This document shows, piece after piece, positions 59,701 to 64,000 of a stretch of DNA of 64,000 bases. Source of the stretch: Pseudomonas sp. A-RE-19 (GTDB lineage: Bacteria > Pseudomonadota > Gammaproteobacteria > Pseudomonadales > Pseudomonadaceae); assembly GCF_019956555.1 (NCBI RefSeq), contig NZ_JAHBDQ010000015.1, positions 53,259 to 117,258 of the forward strand, given 5' to 3'. Below the pieces are notes generated by a model. The model worked only from the letters and a program-made list of their open reading frames with translations. It was not told the DNA's origin and did not search any database. Numbering within the stretch: position 1 is the stretch's first letter; every line of letters begins with the position of its first letter. A program made the position numbers and the translations under genes.

Positions 59701-61611
59701 AGCCAGTGAAAACACATCGGGCAAAAAACCGTTCAGTCCGACGCGCTGGAGCCTTACGGGAGTGTCGAGGACTGTTTTGATAATCGCCTGTTCTACAGCG
59801 CCCAGTGTGCCGGCGGATGTCCGTAGTTGGAGCTCGCCGCGCAATGCCGCCGACAGCGTGCGAGTGAAGCCGGACTGCAACTGCGCCAGAGACCCGCCGA
59901 CGATATTTTGTGCTTCAACGACCGTGCGGGTTGTGGTGGGGATGACAGGGTGACTGGCAAGTTGCCGTTCGAGTGTCTGTTCAGCGGCGCTGAACAGCGT
60001 CAGTTGTTCGCTGGCCGACTCCGCATGCGCGGCGGCCGCCAGGGCGTTCCGTTGTTGCTGCGACTGTTTACTCCATCGCAGGTCCACCTGCGTGCTCCAT
60101 CGTCCACCGGCATCGGCGACCAACAGCCGATGATCGATCAATCCTCGTATATCCAGCGCCTTGTCCAGCAAGGCATGCGGGTCGAGCATGCCTTCACTTG
60201 CCTGGTAGCGGCGCAGCGCATAAGTCAGGTTTGTCAGTTGCTTGCCGAGGATGTCCTTCATCAGTTGCTCGAACACCGCGCCGACAATCGGCTCACCGAC
60301 AATGGTGCGCTCGTTCGAATTCAATGACAGGAATGTGTCACGTTCGTCGAGGGACATGAAATCAAGCAGATTGTCTTCACGACCTTCGCTTTTCAGCATG
60401 TCCAACACGATGCGCCTGATTTCTGCCCGGTCAGAGGTGCCTTCGATGCCTCTGGATGGGGTATACAAATAGCTCAGGGTATCGGCGCTGGTGATCATCA
60501 AGGAGCAGGCCAGTTGCGCGTAATGCTTATGAGGTGCGCTGACACGAACTTTTTCGATGCGCAGTTCACCGTCCGAAGCCAATGAGTCGTTGATGCCGGT
60601 CTGGCCGACGGTTATCAACTCAAGGTATTTGCTTGACGACAAATTACCTCGCTGGCGTTTGAGCAAAAGTACAGTGTGATAACTGTCGCAAAGGCACCTG
60701 GAAAAAAAGTCCGAGCGTGTTTGTTCGTTGCTGATGGGGGTGTTCCAGAAGGATTCGAGCAAGCTGCCAAGGCTAAGCGAAAGGTTTTTTGCGCCCTCTG
60801 TTATCGCTCTTTCCCAGAATTGGTTGTCCGCGTCGCTGCTGATGCCATGACCTGGATGGGAAAAAATCCTGTAGTCACCCTGTGGCCACTGATTCGTCTG
60901 ATAGTAGTGCAGCAAGGCATCGCTCAATGACAGCGAAGACTGCTTATGGATGCGTTCAATGTTATCGACGCTGGAGCGGGTAAAGCTTTCCAGGCGAGTC
61001 AGGCGCTGATCCAGTCGGGGGAAGCGCCCGGCCAGTGCCGTTTTCAGCGTTTCATCCAGCATCCACTGGAGTGTCGGTATCTTCACCAGCTCATCGATCA
61101 TCGCCTTGAGATTGTGTGCCTGATTGAGTTGGATGAGCCGTTCCTGATCCTGGAATACTGCCCCTTCGATTTCTTTCGTGGAAATGCCTGACACCGTGGT
61201 TGCCAACACGGTCTCGCGCTGCCCGATGGAGAGGTAACGCAACAACTCTCGTTGCCCGGTGGTCTGTCCAAGCCATTGCTTGAGTCCATTTATGAGGCTG
61301 GCCATGTCGGCGAATTTGATCAGGCCCTTCCACGGGGTGTAGAGCATCACCGATGAAGTGTTGGGCAGGCTCATGGCAAAGGCCCCGGCCAACGGTATAT
61401 CGGCTGCGCCGATCAGGCGCAGAAGCAGACGGTCGACTTGCATGGGCCTGCTTTGAGCCATGCGAGCCGCGTGGGTGGGGAGATACACACCGCTCAACCA
61501 ATTCAGGTCATCGCGGGTGAAGTTCAGCGCTTTTTCGCGAACACCGAGTTCCTTGGCAAGGGACCCTCGATGCGCCTCGTCGAAAAAATAGGGCTGTGTG
61601 GCAGATGTCAT
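56761..61611 (-). CDS. Large toxin-like protein (dermonecrotic-toxin/DUF6543-type) with HExxH motif
   Basis: This is a 1616-residue, mostly helical protein without a signal peptide or evident membrane helices. It resembles the large Pseudomonas proteins annotated as dermonecrotic-toxin-domain (DUF6543): recurring segments around LYTP or WTP (residues about 88-100, 380-391, 669-681, and a weaker one near 1026-1040), and YIKRLIRNLNLGQHQQTVLK and DLIRQVMDMPDAIARAAVRG near 907-987. Near the C-terminus HELSH (1483-1487), then T1492 and D1494 with Tyr1497, fits the aspzincin zinc-protease signature. It stands alone, with GGAAA before ATG 61611 and a terminator after the stop. No dedicated secretion or immunity gene is next to it. 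The family is a moderate-confidence call; the protease is inference from the motif. Confidence 0.7.
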   Translation of the reverse strand: MTSATQPYFFDEAHRGSLAKELGVREKALNFTRDDLNWLSGVYLPTHAARMAQSRPMQVDRLLLRLIGAADIPLAGAFAMSLPNTSSVMLYTPWKGLIKFADMASLINGLKQWLGQTTGQRELLRYLSIGQRETVLATTVSGISTKEIEGAVFQDQERLIQLNQAHNLKAMIDELVKIPTLQWMLDETLKTALAGRFPRLDQRLTRLESFTRSSVDNIERIHKQSSLSLSDALLHYYQTNQWPQGDYRIFSHPGHGISSDADNQFWERAITEGAKNLSLSLGSLLESFWNTPISNEQTRSDFFSRCLCDSYHTVLLLKRQRGNLSSSKYLELITVGQTGINDSLASDGELRIEKVRVSAPHKHYAQLACSLMITSADTLSYLYTPSRGIEGTSDRAEIRRIVLDMLKSEGREDNLLDFMSLDERDTFLSLNSNERTIVGEPIVGAVFEQLMKDILGKQLTNLTYALRRYQASEGMLDPHALLDKALDIRGLIDHRLLVADAGGRWSTQVDLRWSKQSQQQRNALAAAAHAESASEQLTLFSAAEQTLERQLASHPVIPTTTRTVVEAQNIVGGSLAQLQSGFTRTLSAALRGELQLRTSAGTLGAVEQAIIKTVLDTPVRLQRVGLNGFLPDVFSLALKAGDSADLMKLASCFVLTERGGLDPTHSGKAILWTPTLGFEALPSLTALLSRLQRRLQNHDERFSLLENLGRGERMLSHTFTLAPLEPIHENFLDHIQKEQVRLDAEFVEKALHDALPEATRSSLLNLVSLRQPMTGLHRAMDIARSLITRQKLPAWLGEASIEDQVLHAELLQQYVHNVNDDKDYLTGIRSLQRTAHHELEKQLKADTFDIDPDNVQVQISQPSTSMTSTQTLTDFALIHFHDLEQARFKLVSLDATTIPEGMDESYIKRLIRNLNLGQHQQTVLKAALADTHSYAATRRKSFAAQLPWQLMHYAHAEKLQKRLSQSGFDLIRQVMDMPDAIARAAVRGADAIIRPLQLLGIKSGEAIQVPGTYLIGSKQNVTGPRVLIAPYSPEHGVKEYENEQLLLTELKTPGALRNWVLGCLSPSDRTLCESKLTTANGKPDDVSLGHTPVTGNLFTQLFNDNAALLGRLLGCQSDTNAQSEWAVIKHVLSEDVHQAYTFFMGKLAYPITVWRSYKDIKQSAEDLQVQRWKPAIKSFIGGIAQLAMLRQTTEEEATPSSAINASAPQATDLPLKWQDVDMTAPERIRLRHHESTDVDLNSMALNPALGLYTHPTTEQHFAAVGGNVYPVKQRGERWRIVGDKTQGPYLRQNTARQWIADTETQRPRYGMLRRLQTLMTVRHGMNVEADGMPEIRRLFPVKARLIDEGLDMATHYAWNSMRNLQLLKAADGVESPVHRLIKEFIDVPEVLPEHVSRLEKTVGKIFVALLDPTLRQPKSRRFAVGRLFEGRDGTYGFVIPSDDKHKIYLAEKYFLPRLDHYRNYLSDPSFPISAHARAITLLHELSHIVCRTEDIAYLDSVRPFPDLIETSSPRANALRTALSTVQSTALSRRSDELFAVLNEETGLWEDFGRTTYENTDSARALVLKLTGQTTLPDARSRFMNDSKIRLAVQLGNADSVSWLISHLGRQLHTSTP

Positions 61612-61839
61612 GGCGTTTCCTCTAATGGGCTGCGGCGTGAAATTGCAGCCGTTGGATCGAGGAAAAACATTAGGGCCAATGGAAGGCCTGAGTGCGGTAC
61701 ATATTGCTTGACCCTGACCCCGCGCCGAGGGCTTGACAGGAGCCCGGTAAAACAGCGCTTAATCGACGAGTGTTTTCCGGTTGCCCTGCAACTTTGTTTG
61801 ACCTGTTGCCCGTATCTAATAAAAAAATTGGAGCTTCAG

Positions 61840-62880
61840 ATGTCTGCGCCACACGATCATGTGTCCACTGCGGTTTCGCAAAACCTGTCCTTCGAAGCGC
61901 TGACGGCGTTGCTCGAGCAGATCTTCCTGCGCCACGGCACCTCAGCCGAGGTCGCCCGAACCCTGGCCCTCAACTGCGCCGGTGCCGAGCGCGACGGGGC
62001 TCACAGTCACGGTGTATTTCGCATCCCCGGTTATGTGTCGACGCTGCAAAGCGGTTGGGTCAATGGTCAGGCCGTGCCGGTGGTCGAGGACGTGGCCTCG
62101 GGCTTTGTCCGGGTCGACGCCGGTAATGGTTTCGCGCAACCGGCCCTCGCGGCAGCGCGGCCATTGTTGGTAGAGAAAGCCCGCAGCGCCGGCATCGCGG
62201 TGCTGGCCATCCGCAATTCCCACCACTTCGCCGCCTTGTGGCCGGACGTCGAGCCGTTTGCCGATGAAGGGTTGGTGGCACTGAGCGTGGTCAACAGCAT
62301 GACCTGCGTAGTGCCGCACGGTGCCGATCGTCCACTGTTCGGGACCAACCCGATTGCCTTCGCCGCCCCTCGGGCCAACGGTGACCCGATCGTCTTCGAT
62401 CTCGCGACCAGCGCCATTGCCCATGGCGATGTGCAGATCGCTGCCCGCAAAGGCGAGCGCTTGCCGCCAGGCATGGGGGTGGACAGCCTCGGCCAACCGA
62501 CCCAGGACCCGAAAGCGATCCTTGAAGGCGGCGCATTGTTGCCGTTTGGCGGGCACAAGGGTTCGGCGCTGTCGATGATGGTGGAACTGTTGGCGGCGGC
62601 GTTGACCGGGGGCAATTTTTCTTTCGAGTTCGATTGGTCGAACCATCCGGGGGCGAAAACACCCTGGACCGGTCAACTGCTGATCGTGATCGATCCGAGC
62701 AAGTCGGCGGGGCAGAGCTTCGCCGAACGCAGTCAGGAACTGGTCCGGCAGATGCACGGTGTAGGGCTCAAGCGGTTACCGGGTGATCGACGTCACCGGC
62801 AGCGCGCCAAAGCCAAGGTCGAAGGCATTGCGCTCGATGCTCAGACGCTGGCGGATCTGCGGAAACTGGCAGGGCTCTGA
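61840..62880 (+). CDS. dpkA: Delta1-piperideine-2-carboxylate/pyrroline-2-carboxylate reductase DpkA
   Basis: This 346-residue member of the malate/L-sulfolactate dehydrogenase-like family reduces cyclic imino acids (piperideine-2-carboxylate, pyrroline-2-carboxylate) with NADPH, in D-lysine and D-proline catabolism. It has DGAHSHGVFRIPGYV with the conserved His, NSHHFAALWPDVEPFAD, PHGADRPLFGTNPIAFA and LPFGGHKGSALSMMVE. The start at ATG 61840 (after TTGGAG) gives the usual family length; codons further upstream belong to the divergent region and the toxin gene. A REP-type pair follows. Confidence 0.9.
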   Translation: MSAPHDHVSTAVSQNLSFEALTALLEQIFLRHGTSAEVARTLALNCAGAERDGAHSHGVFRIPGYVSTLQSGWVNGQAVPVVEDVASGFVRVDAGNGFAQPALAAARPLLVEKARSAGIAVLAIRNSHHFAALWPDVEPFADEGLVALSVVNSMTCVVPHGADRPLFGTNPIAFAAPRANGDPIVFDLATSAIAHGDVQIAARKGERLPPGMGVDSLGQPTQDPKAILEGGALLPFGGHKGSALSMMVELLAAALTGGNFSFEFDWSNHPGAKTPWTGQLLIVIDPSKSAGQSFAERSQELVRQMHGVGLKRLPGDRRHRQRAKAKVEGIALDAQTLADLRKLAGL

Positions 62881-62899
62881 GGTCAAGCGCAATCCTTGA

Positions 62900-62989
62900 T
62901 GTGGGAGCGGGCTTGCTCGCGAAAGCGGTGTATCAGGCGACATCAATGTTGACTGTACCGCCGCCTTCGCGAGCAAGCCCGCTCCCACA
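62900..62989. repeat. REP-type inverted pair, GCGAGCAAGCCCGC family
   Basis: Arms 62900-62923 and 62966-62989 are 24 nt and perfectly complementary, same core as 23327-23401. It lies between the convergent dpkA and DUF883 genes. Confidence 0.85.
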
Positions 62990-63013
62990 GGTTCGGTACT
63001 GACGCTCAATGGC

Positions 63014-63331
63014 TTAACGCCGCCCCAACAACAGCCCGACCACCAGACCGAATCCGGCGGAAATGGCCACGGTTTGCCAAGGATGACCGCCGATGTAGAT
63101 TTCGGTGGCGTCGACCGCGGGTTGGGTCCGGTCACGTACGCTGGATACCGAATTCCGGGCCTGCTGGAGTTTCAGAGCGATTTGCCCCCGAAGGGTGTCC
63201 GCTTCCTCACCGACCAGTGAAGCACTGCTCTTCAGCAGCTTTTCCGACTCTTCGATCAGGGCCTGAAGTTCGCTGAAGACCTGATCCTTGATTTGATCCT
63301 CGGCGACTTGATCGATGATTTTGCGGGCCAT
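63014..63331 (-). CDS. DUF883 (ElaB/YqjD-type) ribosome-associated membrane protein
   Basis: This 105-residue protein has a long amphipathic coiled-coil-like region (VAEDQIKDQVFSELQALIEESEKLLKS, then LRGQIALKLQQARNSVSSVRDR) and a C-terminal membrane anchor WQTVAISAGFGLVVGLLLGRR with GGHPW ahead of it, the hallmark of DUF883/ElaB/YqjD. In E. coli such proteins anchor ribosomes to the inner membrane in stationary phase. GGAG before ATG 63331 supports this start; a longer frame running upstream is not part of the gene. Confidence 0.9.
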   Translation of the reverse strand: MARKIIDQVAEDQIKDQVFSELQALIEESEKLLKSSASLVGEEADTLRGQIALKLQQARNSVSSVRDRTQPAVDATEIYIGGHPWQTVAISAGFGLVVGLLLGRR

Positions 63332-63496
63332 TGGAGTACTCCTTGCAGGTGAATGGACGGTGAACAATGGAGTGTGCCACCGTGGCAAAAGTTGCAGCAA
63401 TTTTGCGTGGCGACTCAACCCTGAAGAAAAATCCAGGGCAGGACATTTCTTCCTACAGTGTAAGATGTCGCCTATTTTACGCAGCAGGTATCTTCC

Positions 63497-63748
63497 ATGA
63501 GTTTCAATCTGGCCGACAAACCCCTTGCCGAGCGCGCGGCGCTTGAAGACGAAAAATCCCGTCTGTTCGAACTCTGGCAAAACAACCTGGGCAAAGCCAA
63601 GGGTGAGGCCGCCCGGTTGTTCGGTGAGCGTGCCAAGCGCAAAGGCAAATGGGCCGAGTGGGTCCGCTCCGAACTCGATGGCATGTCGCCGCCGGAGTTC
63701 GCGAACATGGTGCGCAGTGAAGTCAATCGCCTGATGGCTGCCAAATAA
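63497..63748 (+). CDS. Small conserved protein of unknown function
   Basis: This 83-residue, charged, mostly helical protein (ALEDEKSRLFELWQNNLGKAK and WAEWVRSELDGMSPPEFANM) has no signal peptide or membrane helix. It starts at ATG 63497 with a weak AGG ribosome site. I recognise it only as the kind of small soluble protein seen in other pseudomonads; I know no function. It is divergent from the DUF883 gene. A degenerate repeat and a strong terminator lie downstream. Confidence 0.65.
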   Translation: MSFNLADKPLAERAALEDEKSRLFELWQNNLGKAKGEAARLFGERAKRKGKWAEWVRSELDGMSPPEFANMVRSEVNRLMAAK

Positions 63749-63780
63749 GCTTCCAGCACTGACAGTTTCGAAATGGCCGA

Positions 63781-63875
63781 AGATCAAAAGATCGCAGGCT
63801 TCGCCAGCTCCTACGGGGAATGAGTACGCCCGATCAATGGCGGATGTACGCACTCGTGTAGGAGCTGCCGAAGCA
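63781..63875. repeat. Damaged copy of the GATCGCAGCCTTCGGCAGCT inverted pair
   Basis: The left arm (63781-63814) carries ATCGCAGGCTTCGCCAGCTCC, two changes from the 11488 and 17564 pairs. The right arm (63858-63875) is cut short as GTAGGAGCTGCCGAAGCAGA. It is clearly the same family in decay. Confidence 0.75.
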
Positions 63876-63906
63876 GACTGTGTGAAAACGCAATATTAGC
63901 GGATCA

Positions 63907-63942
63907 AGCAAACGCCCCGACTTGTTCGGGGCGTTTGCTTTT
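63907..63942 (+). terminator. Strong rho-independent terminator
   Basis: AGCAAACGCCCCGA (63907-63920) and TCGGGGCGTTTGCT (63926-63939) form a perfect 14-bp stem with a 5-nt CTTGT loop and then TTT. It ends the rightward 63497 gene. A leftward gene beyond the window is also possible, but the tail in that direction is poorer. Confidence 0.9.
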
Positions 63943-64000
63943 GTGCGGGAAGCAGACGAAAAAAGGCTTTTCAGCCCATTAACGCCATCATTTTGGGGAC

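Noticed and set aside
63340..63853. N-terminal extension of the DUF883 gene
   Set aside because: The extension covers the divergent gene at 63497 and a repeat; the family starts at MARKIID with a GGAG site just before it.

Overview
The window looks like the chromosome of a Pseudomonas of the P. fluorescens complex. The reasons are high-GC coding with strong third-position bias, paired REP-type palindromes between genes, a MuxABC-OpmB efflux operon, MucR, the GlgE/TreS/TreYZ trehalose-glucan genes, PvdQ beside a Fur-like gene as in P. aeruginosa, and DpkA. I see no rRNA, tRNA, CRISPR array, phage or insertion sequence. The left edge cuts the adaptor gene muxA; the right edge falls after a strong terminator.

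Layout. 1-8193: efflux operon muxA(partial)-muxB-muxC-opmB with ATGA overlaps at each junction. 8528-15282: MHYT-GGDEF-EAL protein MucR, an SDR oxidoreductase, a MocR-type regulator, a solitary ccoG and two very small proteins. 15513-23306: rightward operon glgE-treS/maltokinase-glgB, with an AlgU-like promoter in front. 23440-26712: leftward autotransporter beta-domain protein, EEP-family phosphohydrolase and PIG-L deacetylase. 27054-37946: leftward operon glgA-treZ-malQ-treY-DUF2934-glgX. Together the two sugar operons make, branch, trim and interconvert alpha-1,4-glucan and trehalose; no glgC is present here. 38537-44662: a 2-hydroxyacid dehydrogenase, a hydrolase, a coupled DUF411/YqaA-type pair, an unrecognised protein with an overlapping 24-codon leader ORF, and a divergent aldo/keto reductase-LysR pair.

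44651-51764 is the most unusual part: a leftward operon of an MFS exporter, a LuxE-like acyl-activating enzyme, a LuxC-type acyl reductase fused to a PaaK-like adenylating domain, a second PaaK-like enzyme and a GNAT acyltransferase. It has no LuxD, no luciferase, no PKS/NRPS and no carrier protein. I read it as a compact pathway that reduces a carboxylic acid to an aldehyde, possibly acylates the product and exports it; the product is unknown.

52040-56551 holds a short lipoprotein gene, a two-helix membrane protein, a Fur-like winged-helix protein, the pyoverdine acylase pvdQ behind a PvdS-like promoter, and an orphan FecR-type anti-sigma factor. 56761-61611 encodes a 1616-residue protein resembling the Pseudomonas dermonecrotic-toxin-domain (DUF6543) proteins, with an aspzincin-like HExxH...TxD motif near its C-terminus. 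61840-63748 carries dpkA, a DUF883 protein and a small conserved protein.

At least four families of inverted repeats, mostly in facing pairs (REPIN-like), occupy the gene ends throughout.
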